Shown piece after piece: positions 7,348 to 15,740 of a DNA stretch of 42,536 bases. Positions within the stretch are counted from its first letter, which is position 1. Every line of letters starts with the position of its first letter. Source of the stretch: Halomicronema sp. CCY15110 (lineage in GTDB: Bacteria; Cyanobacteriota; Cyanobacteriia; Phormidesmidales; Phormidesmidaceae); assembly GCF_016888165.1 (NCBI RefSeq), contig NZ_JACSWC010000317.1:1-42536 (forward strand), in the 5' to 3' direction. The position numbers and the translations under genes were made by a program. The notes beneath the pieces were generated by a model. It was given only the letters and a program-made list of their open reading frames with translations. It made no database searches and was not told where the DNA came from.

Positions 7348-10155
7348 TCAAGCGGCCAGCCGCTCGGTGAGCTGTAAGATTTCGGTAATTTCCGCCGGGC
7401 TAAAGACGCCCCGAATGCCCTGGGGATGAATCACCGTAAACGGCGCGCTGATCAGATCCTTCTTCTCTACCGTCTCGCGATCGATGATGAAGGTCTTCAG
7501 CAAGTTCAGAAACTCCAGTTGACGGCTGCTCAGGTTGCTGTGCTGCTGGATGAACTGATCAAACGCCTCGCTAACCGAGTCCGGAAAGCTCTGTAGCGTT
7601 TCCAGGCCGAGGATGTGGCGGATGAACTGGATGAATCGCGCCTTGCGATTTTGATACACCTGGCGCAGCAGGTCTTCAGTGATGTGGGGATGCTCCGCGT
7701 GGAGGAGAGTGGCCAGGGCGTCGGCTTCCTCGGGGGCGATCGCCTCACCGTTTTTGAGCTTCATCAGCACCGGGTTACTTGCCGTCAGCTCAGCAATCAC
7801 GGCTTCCACCATTTCCCGATAGCGGCTAATGCTGACCGATTCGTGCTGGGGGCCAAACTCCACCCGTTCCTTGTTGTGTAGCTCATCCACCAGGTTGAGA
7901 TAGACCGGCCCAGCGCTGGTACTCGACTCGCGGAACTTCATCAGTGGCCCCAAGCGATCGTTGAGCTGATCGAGCGCCCGTTCCCGTTCTTGCTCACTGC
8001 CCTCGGCCCAGTAGCGGTTGGTTTGGGCGGCGCGAATCAGGTCTTCCTCTGCTTTCACAAAATTGACCGACAGCGGCAGCTCCCCAATGCGCTGCACAAT
8101 GCTCTCCCGCAAGTTTTCGGCCTCTGCCGGGTCATCCTGGAGTCTGGCTAACCCGTAAGCCACCAGGTCACGCTCAAAGCGCATTGCCTTAAAGTCCACC
8201 TCAGAGACCGTGCGAAACAGCGGCTTGATGGTAGTCCGCAGGAACTCCAGCTTGGGATGGTTTAGGGTGACCCAAAAATTTTCCTCGTCGAGGCGGGCCA
8301 GAGCCGCAGCGGCATCCCTGATGACGACAGAGTTCGGGGGCAGCGCCGCAATCTGCTGACGGAGCTTGGCCACTTCCTGTTCGGCGATCGCGGCCAGGGT
8401 GCGATCGTTCGCAGCTTCAATCTTGTCGAGTCGCAGCCCCACCAACTGCACCGGCAAAGGCAGCTGGGGCTTCAGCTCCTTGCCTTTCGGCTGTAGCTTG
8501 AAATACTCGAAATTATCCCAGCAATCGAGAATCAAGAACACCTCTTTGGCCGGACACCAGGGCTTCGGTTTGCGGGCCTCCAGCAACCGCGTACCGCGCC
8601 CAATCATCTGCCAAAACTTGGTGAAAGAGTAGACCGGCTTAGCAAACACCAGATTGACGATTTCCCGCACGTCAATGCCGGTATCCAGCATGTCCACACT
8701 GATGGCCACGCGAGGCATGTCGTTGTTGGTGAACTGGTCTAGCAGCCCGCCTTTGCCGTAAACTCTAGGATCTTCCGAGACCAGTACCTTGGCCAACTCG
8801 CCTTTGTACTGCGGATACAGCTCGTCAAAAATTTCCTCCATGCGCCGGGCATGGGCTTTGGAAGAGCAGAAAAATATCGTCTTACCGGGCAGCACCCCGT
8901 TGGGATCTTTGATGCACTCCTCCATGAATTCCTTGACGATCAGGGTGTTGGTGCCCTTGTTGATCACCTGCTTTTCAAGCTGCGAGCCTTCAAAGTTAAT
9001 TTCCTCGACTTCCTGGCCTTCTAGCAGTAGCTTCTTCTGGTCTTCCAGCGAGATCGTGCGCTTGCTGATGCCCTCCATCTGAAACTTGGTCTGAATCTTC
9101 ATGACCTGAAAGTTGCACAGGTAAGGAGGAACGTTATTGACCGCTTCTTCAAAGGTGTAGGCAAAGGTGGGCAGACCATCCTCGCAGTGAAAGAGCTGAA
9201 AGGTGTTGTGGTCAATGATGTCGGTGGGGGTGGCCGTCAGCCCCAGGGTGATGGTTTTGAAATAGTTCAGGACTTCCTGATAGGTGTTGTAAATCGAGCG
9301 ATGGCTTTCATCCACCACAATCAAGTCGAAAAAATGGGGCGATAGCGGCTGTAACCCATCCCGAATGATGTTGAGCATCGTGGGATAGGTCGAGACGTAG
9401 ATGCGGCGGTCTTTGGCAATCAGTTTCTCGCCCACCTTGGGCCAGCGCGGCTCGTGGGGCAAATGTTCCTTAAAGGCAGCCAGCGCCTGTTCCCGCAGCG
9501 CAATGCGATCGACCAAAAACAACACTTTTTCAGCATGGCCAGCACGCATCAGGGCATCGACCAGGGCAATACAGGTGCGCGTTTTGCCAGTGCCGGTCGC
9601 CATCACCAGCAGAAAGTTGCGTTGCTGCCGGTCAATGCCTTCCAAAACGGCACGGATAGCGCGGATTTGATAGTCGCGACCGGCAATGTCGGTATTGATC
9701 AGCTCGTGGGTCAGATGTCTTCGGTTACGGCGGATATATTGGAACCGCTCAAGGTCATCGCGCGTGGGAAAACCGACCACCTTTCGAGGCGGATAGTTGT
9801 CCAAGTCCCAAAAGTAGATATCGTGACCGTTGGTGTAAAAACAGAACGGCAGTTCCCCGCCCTGTTGCTGCTGGATGTTGTAGCAATATTGCTTGGCCTG
9901 CTCACGACCAATCGCGGCGTCTTTGCTCGATTTCTTAGCTTCGATAACGGCCAGGGGTTTGCCATCTTTGCCGAGCAATACATAATCGCTGAATTGATGT
10001 CCCTGGTAGGACGCTCCCGTTTCGGCAGTCTTTCCAGACGGAGATGTCAGGATGTCAAATTCTTGAACAACCTGCATCGGATCTTTGACGTTCCAACCCG
10101 ATTGGGCCAGAAGTTCATCAATCAACTCTATGCGGGTCTGCTTTTCACTGTTCAT
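7348..10155 (-). CDS. hsdR: Type I restriction endonuclease HsdR (EcoEI-like)
   Basis: A 935-residue protein of full family length. The N-terminal nuclease domain shows D57 and E72-A-K74 in a PD-(D/E)XK arrangement. Two RecA-like motor domains follow: Walker A ATGTGKT at 186-192, DESH at 282-285, a helicase motif around SVDMLDTGIDVREIVNLVF, and the arginine motif QMIGRGTRL. The C-terminal region resembles the EcoEI R-subunit domain. HsdR moves DNA with ATP and cuts far from the unmethylated site, in complex with HsdM and HsdS. The ATG at 10155 is the first gene of the operon; the 440 bp upstream should hold its promoter. All catalytic residues seem intact, so this is an active system. Confidence 0.95.
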   Translation of the reverse strand: MNSEKQTRIELIDELLAQSGWNVKDPMQVVQEFDILTSPSGKTAETGASYQGHQFSDYVLLGKDGKPLAVIEAKKSSKDAAIGREQAKQYCYNIQQQQGGELPFCFYTNGHDIYFWDLDNYPPRKVVGFPTRDDLERFQYIRRNRRHLTHELINTDIAGRDYQIRAIRAVLEGIDRQQRNFLLVMATGTGKTRTCIALVDALMRAGHAEKVLFLVDRIALREQALAAFKEHLPHEPRWPKVGEKLIAKDRRIYVSTYPTMLNIIRDGLQPLSPHFFDLIVVDESHRSIYNTYQEVLNYFKTITLGLTATPTDIIDHNTFQLFHCEDGLPTFAYTFEEAVNNVPPYLCNFQVMKIQTKFQMEGISKRTISLEDQKKLLLEGQEVEEINFEGSQLEKQVINKGTNTLIVKEFMEECIKDPNGVLPGKTIFFCSSKAHARRMEEIFDELYPQYKGELAKVLVSEDPRVYGKGGLLDQFTNNDMPRVAISVDMLDTGIDVREIVNLVFAKPVYSFTKFWQMIGRGTRLLEARKPKPWCPAKEVFLILDCWDNFEYFKLQPKGKELKPQLPLPVQLVGLRLDKIEAANDRTLAAIAEQEVAKLRQQIAALPPNSVVIRDAAAALARLDEENFWVTLNHPKLEFLRTTIKPLFRTVSEVDFKAMRFERDLVAYGLARLQDDPAEAENLRESIVQRIGELPLSVNFVKAEEDLIRAAQTNRYWAEGSEQERERALDQLNDRLGPLMKFRESSTSAGPVYLNLVDELHNKERVEFGPQHESVSISRYREMVEAVIAELTASNPVLMKLKNGEAIAPEEADALATLLHAEHPHITEDLLRQVYQNRKARFIQFIRHILGLETLQSFPDSVSEAFDQFIQQHSNLSSRQLEFLNLLKTFIIDRETVEKKDLISAPFTVIHPQGIRGVFSPAEITEILQLTERLAA

Positions 10156-10596
10156 CCGCTCTATCGTTCGCTGAAATCAATCCGAGACGCAAACACCCTT
10201 GAGACAGTCATGGTGATGGCCGAGCAGCCCTTTTGGGTCTGTGGTTATAAGATTCCCAGGATCAACGTCTAACATTGATTCAAAGAAATCGACCATTCCG
10301 ACACCCAATCTTTTTCTGTGTGGCGGTATTTCTCAATAGTTTATGTTCCTGACATCTTTACAGAGCACAGCGGTGGCCTAGCGCGCCAATGCCATCACCC
10401 AATGCGTTTAGAGTGCCCCACCTCTTCAGAATGAAACGCCAACCGTGAGCGACTGCAGCGCGATCGCTCTACAAAGCCAGTATCCATCTGCCCTACGTGG
10501 AGTTAGAGCCAGCCGCCATCAGCACCTCCCACCACGACCGCCTTACACTAGAGAGCAGTGAACCCGGCCTTGGTTCAGCCCATCACGAGGTAACCC
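10156..10596. other. Divergent intergenic region between hsdR and the Uma2 gene
   Basis: No convincing gene in 440 bp. It must contain the start signals of the minus-strand hsd operon and of the plus-strand Uma2 gene. One HIP1-type GCGATCGC near 10461 and an AT-richer patch near 10290-10350 are visible; I cannot place a -35/-10 pair with confidence. Confidence 0.6.
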
Positions 10597-11214
10597 ATGA
10601 TTGCTCAACCTCAACTGACACAGCGCCACACCCCCGCCGCCTACCTCGAATTCGAGACCCAGGCCGCCACCCGCCACGAATACATCAACGGAGACATTGT
10701 CCCAATGACCGGGGGCACGCCCAATCACAATCAAATTTTGCTAAACCTGGCCGGTGCTCTCAACTTTGCGCTGAGACGGCAACCCTATCGAGTATTTGCA
10801 GCTGACCAGCGCCTGTGGATACCGGTGCCCAAAATTTATACCTATCCCGATGTCATGGTGATTGCCGGGGAGTTGGCCTACCAGCCAGGACGACGCGACA
10901 CCGTAATGAACCCCAGTGTCATTATCGAAGTGCTGTCTAAATCGACCAGAGAGTATGACCGAGGGGATAAATTTGCCGCCTATCGGACCCTGCCGAGCTT
11001 TCAAGAATATCTCTTGGTCGATCAGTATGCTTGTCACGTCGAGAGTTATGTCAAAGCTGGGGAAAAACGGTGGATCTTTCAGGAATACGATCGCATGGAA
11101 GCTACGGTGACCTTAGAGAGTTGTGATTTTGCGATCGCCCTACAAGACATCTACGACAAGGTTGAGTTTGACACCCCTGCCCCCGCAGCCGCCGAGGACA
11201 CCTCAGATCGCTAA
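10597..11214 (+). CDS. Uma2-family putative endonuclease (DUF820)
   Basis: A 205-residue protein of the Uma2 family, very abundant in cyanobacteria and usually of unknown role. The PD-(D/E)XK-like core is visible: HEYINGDIVPM near 27, YPDVMVI near 84, IIEVLSKST near 107, then RGDKFAAY and the strand FQEYLLVDQ. The start ATG has GAGGT a few bases upstream (ACGAGGTAACCC). It stands alone on the plus strand, opposite to hsdR. Uma2 genes often spread like selfish or defense-linked genes; substrate unknown. A BrnA-like antitoxin gene lies 175 bp downstream, but a functional link is only a guess. Confidence 0.88.
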   Translation: MIAQPQLTQRHTPAAYLEFETQAATRHEYINGDIVPMTGGTPNHNQILLNLAGALNFALRRQPYRVFAADQRLWIPVPKIYTYPDVMVIAGELAYQPGRRDTVMNPSVIIEVLSKSTREYDRGDKFAAYRTLPSFQEYLLVDQYACHVESYVKAGEKRWIFQEYDRMEATVTLESCDFAIALQDIYDKVEFDTPAPAAAEDTSDR

Positions 11215-11261
11215 CAGTATCGGCAACCGTCATGAGTTACCTGTCTCACTCTTTACTTGCT

Positions 11262-11289
11262 CCCCTTCTCCCAATTTTGGGAGAAGGGG
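11262..11289. repeat. REP-like hairpin
   Basis: CCCCTTCTCCC (11262-11272) and GGGAGAAGGGG (11279-11289) form an 11-bp perfect stem around AATTTT, followed by CTGGGGGATGAGGGC. It is a common cyanobacterial dispersed palindrome in the 3' region of the Uma2 gene. A related copy lies at 11766-11794. The stem could also act as a weak terminator, but no T-run follows. Confidence 0.7.
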
Positions 11290-11389
11290 CTGGGGGATGA
11301 GGGCATGACGAAGTGATGAGGGCACGACGCCTAATTTCTGCCCACCAAGCCACCAAACCCGAACAACAGCAATATCAGAGGCTTGCGCC

Positions 11390-11602
11390 ATGAGAGAGGA
11401 ATACGATTTCACTGCATCCGTGCCCAATCCCTACGCAAAGAAGCTGAAGCAGCAAGTCACCATTCGCTTAGAGGAAGACGTGGTGGATTACTTTAAGGCC
11501 CTGGCCGAAGAAACGGACATTCCCTATCAGACCCTGATCAACCTCTATCTGAAAGACTGCATGAAGGCCCAACGCAAGCCGTCGCTGGAATGGGTGAGTT
11601 AG
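11390..11602 (+). CDS. BrnA/CopG-like antitoxin, orphan
   Basis: A 70-residue protein: variable N-terminus REEYDF, then NPYAKKLKQQVTIRLEEDVVDYFKALAEETDIPYQTLINLYLKDC, a ribbon-helix-helix DNA-binding fold in which the strand KQQVTIRL contacts DNA. This family is typical of cyanobacterial antitoxins paired with BrnT-like or RelE-like toxins. GAGG lies at suitable distance before the ATG. No toxin gene is adjacent on either side; the nearest plus-strand neighbour is the Uma2 gene. It may be a solitary antitoxin left after toxin loss or a free regulator. Confidence 0.8.
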   Translation: MREEYDFTASVPNPYAKKLKQQVTIRLEEDVVDYFKALAEETDIPYQTLINLYLKDCMKAQRKPSLEWVS

Positions 11603-11640
11603 CACTCGACAGCCCAAGTCTCGATACTGATCGGAAGTCC

Positions 11641-11675
11641 CTCTCCCAAATCTGGGCTACTAGGTACACATAAGT
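11641..11675. repeat. 35-bp dispersed repeat, right copy (inverted)
   Basis: Reverse complement of 54-88 with three mismatches. See the left copy. It falls 39 bp after the BrnA-like gene and about 0.4 kb before the integrative element's left-arm genes, so it marks the right edge of the defense island. Confidence 0.7.
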
Positions 11676-12090
11676 CCTGAAGCTTTTGCTGTGCAGGCTT
11701 TCCCTTCATCCCCCAACCCCTTCTCTCAGAACGGGCGGAGAAGAGCTGGAAAATCTTGACTGGCCTCCCCCTCGCCCATTTTTGGGAGAGGGGGACTGAG
11801 GGGGTGAGGGCCGAGGATGTGCAAACTTATACACCGAGCAGTATTAGAAACTGACAAGGACTGAGAACTCTGAGAGGTGCGTTGAGCGTCATGCCGAGAA
11901 AGCGATCGCGGTTGCCGCGGGCATCGTTGCAGTGCTCATGCTCATGGATGCTTGGGGGCATGTTTTCCACTGGTATCGCATCTGGGCTAACGATGGCGTA
12001 TATTGCTCGACCGCTGATGAGGCAGGCGGCAACCATTTTCTGTATGGCGATGACTGCTCAAAGTCAGCCCCCTCACCAGCGATCGCGGCT
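11676..12090. other. Gene-free stretch with REP-like hairpin
   Basis: I see no supported gene here. A hairpin at 11766-11794 (CCCCCTCGCCCA against TGGGAGAGGGGG, one mismatch) resembles the one at 11262-11289. The rest contains short open frames on both strands without coding character. The left boundary of the integrative element probably lies here or further left; no copy of the tRNA-Ser 3' end is visible. Confidence 0.5.
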
Positions 12091-12201
12091 GTCTTTCAGG
12101 GTGTCTTTGGAGCGTCTTTCCGGTGTCTCCGAGACGTTGCCCAAAGACGGCTAAAGACGCCCAAAGACAGAGCATAGACGCCCTAAAGACGGGGCGTAGA
12201 C
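12091..12201. repeat. Helically phased GTCTTT/AAAGAC repeat cluster
   Basis: GTCTTT occurs at 12091, 12103 and 12114 (GTCTCC at 12124). The inverted form AAAGAC occurs at 12143, 12153, 12163 and 12185, with variants ATAGAC at 12173 and GTAGAC at 12196. Steps are 10-12 bp, close to one DNA turn, and the array is arranged as a dyad around 12135. It covers the stop codon of the FtsK-like gene. A binding array for a protein is likely; which protein is unknown. Confidence 0.7.
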
Positions 12202-13520
12202 AGGCGATATCGCGGCGGTGTCTCTGCGGTCATGACGACCACGCCTCGCGTCACCAGTTGCGCCAGCAGAGCTTCCAGATCGGGCAGGCTCATGTGGTTC
12301 TTAAACAGTCGCTTTTGCTGCTTAATGGCCCCAGCGGTCAGGGGGGATTCTGACTTGCTGAGCACTTCCCGAATGAGGGCGATCGCCTCATCGGGATTCT
12401 GCACCGCATCATTCTGCTTGTCATTGGTCGGGCAGGGCAACACATCTTTCAGCACCAGCTGGGAGAGCGGCACTTGGGAGAGGCAAGGCCCGTTATTTTC
12501 CCAAAGTTGCCAGTAGCCCTCTAACGCTAAGATTCCGGCTTCTTGTTCAGTCGTCAGGCGCAAATCAGTGAGCTTACAAAAGGCTTTGATCATCTGCGCT
12601 TTCTTGCGCTTGCCACAGCCCACGACAGAGAAGTTTTTTAGCAAGTCCTCATCAATGCCCAGTGGCCCCGCGTTCCCTGATTGGGTGAGGATGCCAACCA
12701 AACTACCGACGGCAGCGCCAGAGGTGACACATTCCACGACGAAGCCAGCCAGGCGAGCGGCGATCGCTTTGTGTCCCTTCGTCTTAAGGCTTTGCAGAAT
12801 GCCGATCGCCTCATCAATGATGAACCACTCGCGAGCGCTGTCCTTGCCTTCTAAATGACTCAACAGTGAGGACTCCCACTGATCCAGCAGCCAGGTCATC
12901 TGCTCTCCCAATTGCGGCCCTCCCACCCGGTAGCCTTGCCAATGCTGCGGTACCCGGTCGGTGGCTTTGCTGGTCACGTACCAGACCCGTTGCTCACTAC
13001 CAATGAGATGCTTCAGGGTTTCGCTCTTGCCCTCACGAGTGCGACCGACCATGAACAGGTGAGGCGCGGCGTCATCCAGTTGAGCGATCGCACGGGGTAG
13101 TTTCGCACCGTCGCCATTCTCCGGTGCTGGGGTCTTGTTCCCAGATGTCGGTTCCTGAGTCTGCCCCGCTTGGGGGCTCATCTTTTTTTCTGGAGTGGCC
13201 ACCCCCATCGCGATCGCTCTACGTTTGATGTCGAGCAAATCATCTTGAGTCAGATAGTCACCCAGCTTGGTAAATTTGCCCTGACTCACTTCGAGGTCGA
13301 TGGCGTCCGCTTCCCGACTGGCAGACATCACAGAGCCAATCAGAATGACGCCCGCAAAGCCCCCCATTGCGGCAATACCCCAGGTACCCGCCACCACCGT
13401 CCCAATGGGCCACAGCAGGCCCGCCGTAGCGGCGGCAATCTGCCCATAGCTTGTGTGTGAGAGCCAGCAGCGAGTAATGGCGCGGTTTTTCGTTGCGAGT
13501 AGCAACTGTTCTTTGGTCAT
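12183..13520 (-). CDS. FtsK/HerA-like membrane-anchored DNA translocase
   Basis: A 445-residue protein. Two membrane segments (about 28-46 and 48-66) are followed by a polar linker (105-140), a P-loop ATPase with Walker A GRTREGKS at 159-166 and Walker B WFIIDE at 232-237, and a C-terminal winged helix (about 375-442). This plan (two TM helices, RecA-like motor, winged helix) is that of FtsK/SpoIIIE and of Streptomyces TraB, though shorter than FtsK. Expected role: pumping DNA across a membrane or septum. It ends a five-gene minus-strand set with small membrane proteins. A phased repeat cluster covers its stop codon, a possible target of the winged helix. A VirD4-like coupling role or plasmid HerA is an alternative. 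The family assignment rests on motifs I read by eye. Confidence 0.75.
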   Translation of the reverse strand: MTKEQLLLATKNRAITRCWLSHTSYGQIAAATAGLLWPIGTVVAGTWGIAAMGGFAGVILIGSVMSASREADAIDLEVSQGKFTKLGDYLTQDDLLDIKRRAIAMGVATPEKKMSPQAGQTQEPTSGNKTPAPENGDGAKLPRAIAQLDDAAPHLFMVGRTREGKSETLKHLIGSEQRVWYVTSKATDRVPQHWQGYRVGGPQLGEQMTWLLDQWESSLLSHLEGKDSAREWFIIDEAIGILQSLKTKGHKAIAARLAGFVVECVTSGAAVGSLVGILTQSGNAGPLGIDEDLLKNFSVVGCGKRKKAQMIKAFCKLTDLRLTTEQEAGILALEGYWQLWENNGPCLSQVPLSQLVLKDVLPCPTNDKQNDAVQNPDEAIALIREVLSKSESPLTAGAIKQQKRLFKNHMSLPDLEALLAQLVTRGVVVMTAETPPRYRLSTPRL

Positions 13521-13542
13521 GGTTCAAATCCTGAAACGACAA

Positions 13543-13562
13543 AGCCCCTGCGGTGAGGGGCT
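13543..13562 (-). other. Intercistronic hairpin
   Basis: AGCCCCT (13543-13549) and AGGGGCT (13556-13562) form a 7-bp stem with a 6-nt loop between the 175-residue membrane protein gene and the ATPase gene. No T-run follows, so it is more likely an mRNA-stability or processing hairpin than a strong terminator. Confidence 0.5.
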
Positions 13563-13574
13563 GAAGACATGGCG

Positions 13575-14102
13575 CTACATCACTTTGCGGATATAGCGCC
13601 AAAGGAATACATAGGCGGCTAAACCAAACAGGGTGAACCCCGCGATCGCGATATTGCCCCAGGCCACGGCTCCCCAGGTGGGCGCGAACCGAAACACAGC
13701 AAAATCCACATTCAAGGCAGGCCAGAACCGAGCGCAGGCAGTGGCGTCGATGGCATAACCACCACAAGCGACCGTGCAAGCGACCCGCATCTTTTGATTC
13801 CATTCTTCGGTCTGTTCTTCGGCAGGCGTATCCAGCAACAACAGTGGCCAGACTTCGGCAGCCTGCACCGCTGCCAGGGTGAGAATGCCAAAAATCAGCC
13901 CGGTGATTTTGGCGAGAATGCCGACCCATCGAAACAGCCAAAACCCGCTAATGGCATTGGTGATCACGGTTGAGTAAGGGGCGATATTTTGGCACAACGC
14001 CACAAATACCACGCCGCCAAAGCCAATCAGAATCAGCCAGCCAATCAGGGTGTCTACTTTTTTCGGGTCGTTGTGTTGTTCCGATTTATTGGTGGTTACC
14101 AT
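13575..14102 (-). CDS. Multi-spanning membrane protein of the ATPase operon
   Basis: I do not recognise a family. The 175 residues show a charged, cytosol-like N-terminus, hydrophobic segments at about 18-38, 56-80 and 145-168, a weaker one around 105-118, and a Cys-rich stretch (C109, C113, C123) in a loop. The ATG overlaps the stop of the previous gene by 7 bp, and the FtsK-like gene follows 54 bp later. By context it is probably a membrane partner of the ATPase. In Streptomyces transfer regions, small membrane Spd proteins are encoded beside TraB; the parallel is inference. Confidence 0.7.
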   Translation of the reverse strand: MVTTNKSEQHNDPKKVDTLIGWLILIGFGGVVFVALCQNIAPYSTVITNAISGFWLFRWVGILAKITGLIFGILTLAAVQAAEVWPLLLLDTPAEEQTEEWNQKMRVACTVACGGYAIDATACARFWPALNVDFAVFRFAPTWGAVAWGNIAIAGFTLFGLAAYVFLWRYIRKVM

Positions 14103-14470
14103 CCCAAAAAGCTCCTAATCACGGCGGTGTTATTGGTGCGGGCGAAGTCGTCTAATCGGCCATCGGCGGCGACGATCGCAGTTGTGCCCTGAGCATCACA
14201 AACGGCGCTGCCAGCGGTGAGGTTAGAGACCGTCATGCCCGGTTGTAATGGCTTGTCAGAGAGCACACAAGCTCTGCTGTTAAGGCGTGTTTCTGCTAGT
14301 TGGGATTCTGCCAGCAGGCGATCCTGTTGGATCTGGGCATTCACTTGAGCGTTAGCGGTGAACTGCTGGAGCTGCTGTCGATCAGCCCGCTCTGAGTCGA
14401 ATGCCGTGGCGATCGCCCCGATCACCAGCACGGCAGCGGGAAAGGCCAGCAACATCATGGGATTACGCAT
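14096..14470 (-). CDS. Small membrane-anchored protein of the ATPase operon
   Basis: About 124 residues with one N-terminal hydrophobic anchor (about 5-23, MMLLAFPAAVLVIGAIATAF), then a Gln-rich helix (27-62) and a C-terminal part with two Cys. No family recognised. I chose the ATG at 14470 because GGAGG lies 8 nt before it; an ATG 6 bp upstream is too close to that site. The start overlaps the preceding gene's end by 8 bp and its stop overlaps the next gene's start by 7 bp, so it is tightly coupled in the set and may assemble with its neighbours in the membrane. Confidence 0.65.
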   Translation of the reverse strand: MRNPMMLLAFPAAVLVIGAIATAFDSERADRQQLQQFTANAQVNAQIQQDRLLAESQLAETRLNSRACVLSDKPLQPGMTVSNLTAGSAVCDAQGTTAIVAADGRLDDFARTNNTAVIRSFLGW

Positions 14471-15089
14471 GGTCATTCCCTCCAAATAGGTCGGCTAAGG
14501 TGTCAGCAGCACTGCTCTGAGTCGGTTTGGGTGTTGATGATGGTTTCGCCGGACGGCGACCACTCCCCCGATACATCTGAACCAACAGCCCGACAATTAC
14601 CAGCAGCACAGCTGCACCCAGAACCATGGCCAGCCATGGACTCGCGCCGGGCGGTTGGGGTGTCACGGTCTGGATGGTTTGCCCGGCTTGGCTAATGTCG
14701 CCACTATCAGGGGTGACGGTGAACTGGGCGACTTGTCGCTGTGGCACTTGCGACGTGTAAACCAGGGGGACGATCGCGCCCCCCAATTTGCATAGGCCGT
14801 GGGCATCGAGGTACAGGTAGGCATCTTCTGTAGCCATCGGTGGAAATGTTTGTAGCGTCCGTTGTTCACCATCGGATAGGGTGACAGTCCAGAACACCCA
14901 CTCACCCTTCTGGATTGGCACGAGCTGAGAGCAGGCCGGGCGAAAGGCGATATCGTCATGGGTCGCCGGTGACAGCGTTTGCTGACTCGGAATGGTCACG
15001 CCCCCAAATTCGATGTCATTGGCGATCGCGGGTGAACTGGCCAGAGCGATCGCCCCGGCGATGAGTAAAGCCAGGCGGAGTCGTTTCAT
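14463..15089 (-). CDS. Exported protein with C-terminal membrane anchor
   Basis: 208 residues. A clear signal peptide (KRLRLALLIAGAIALASSPAIA, cleavage after about 23) leads to a beta-rich region of about 120 residues with two Cys (53 and 100), a Pro linker, and a membrane helix (152-172) with a basic RGSGRR cytosolic side and a short tail. So most of it faces the periplasm. The ATG at 15089 starts the signal peptide; an open frame upstream adds 39 residues that do not fit. No family recognised. With its overlapping downstream neighbours it may form an envelope complex with the FtsK-like ATPase. Confidence 0.72.
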   Translation of the reverse strand: MKRLRLALLIAGAIALASSPAIANDIEFGGVTIPSQQTLSPATHDDIAFRPACSQLVPIQKGEWVFWTVTLSDGEQRTLQTFPPMATEDAYLYLDAHGLCKLGGAIVPLVYTSQVPQRQVAQFTVTPDSGDISQAGQTIQTVTPQPPGASPWLAMVLGAAVLLVIVGLLVQMYRGSGRRPAKPSSTPKPTQSSAADTLADLFGGNDHA

Positions 15090-15189
15090 AATTGAGTGGT
15101 TCCATGTGTGAATGTGGACGGCCCCCGGTACGGCGTCCAAACTGAACCGGGGGTTCAAAGCAATATCGACAGCAGCGCGATCGCCAACG

Positions 15190-15732
15190 TTAAGCGGCGT
15201 TGCCATCGGTTGGGGGCTTTCCCAGTTGGGCGGCAGCGTCCCCCAAGGCGTTCGCCTTCATGGTGGAAATGGTTTGTTTGATATCCGTGATCGCTGCTGC
15301 CATCTCCGTCACGGCCAGATCACTCAGGAGAGCGTCAGCCCGAGCTGCTGTGGTATTGGTGTGCTGCTCAATCGCGGTCAGATTGTCTTGAGCGGCGGCC
15401 AGGTCGAAGCGCTGTCGCTGTCGGGCGGGCAGGGTGGAATGACGCAGCGCTAGGGAAGTGGACTGGGGGGCGATCACCTCGGTGGTGTCTTCGTCACCGT
15501 CCAGCAGCTCCGCCTCTAGCACCTGGTCTTCCGGCGCAGCCGTGACCGGAATTTTGGGCGCATATTCAGCAATCAGCGACATCTCATCTTCGCTGTAGAG
15601 CGTGCGGCGACCATCAGCCGGGTCAGGACTGCCTAACGGCTCCCCTAACTGTTTCTCAACTTTGCGACGGTACTTGTTCACCGCCTGGATGGTGCAGCCC
15701 AGGCGCTTGGCAATATCGGCACTTGAGTACAT
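15190..15732 (-). CDS. HTH protein with long helical tail, Par-like candidate
   Basis: About 180 residues. The N-terminus (YSSADIAKRLGCTIQAVNKYRRKVEKQLG) is a MerR-like helix-turn-helix with a wing ending GRRTLYSEDEM. After an acidic linker (about 75-95), a helical, Ala/Gln-rich region (about 105-165) could form a coiled coil. The ATG at 15732 has AAGGAA just upstream; an open frame extends 25 residues further into the repeat array and is unlikely. The gene is preceded by 11-bp tandem repeats. HTH plus coiled coil plus upstream tandem repeats is the plan of the one-protein Par system of staphylococcal plasmid pSK1. Alternatively it is the operon's regulator. First gene of the left-arm operon. 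Confidence 0.68.
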   Translation of the reverse strand: MYSSADIAKRLGCTIQAVNKYRRKVEKQLGEPLGSPDPADGRRTLYSEDEMSLIAEYAPKIPVTAAPEDQVLEAELLDGDEDTTEVIAPQSTSLALRHSTLPARQRQRFDLAAAQDNLTAIEQHTNTTAARADALLSDLAVTEMAAAITDIKQTISTMKANALGDAAAQLGKPPTDGNAA

Positions 15733-15740
15733 AGCTTCCT

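Noticed and set aside
9454-10272. 272-codon plus-strand frame over hsdR
   Set aside because: Antisense to the nuclease and Walker A regions of hsdR, with no motif of its own.
11882-12177. Short plus-strand frames between the defense island and the ATPase
   Set aside because: Two frames overlap each other and the phased repeat cluster; no coding character.
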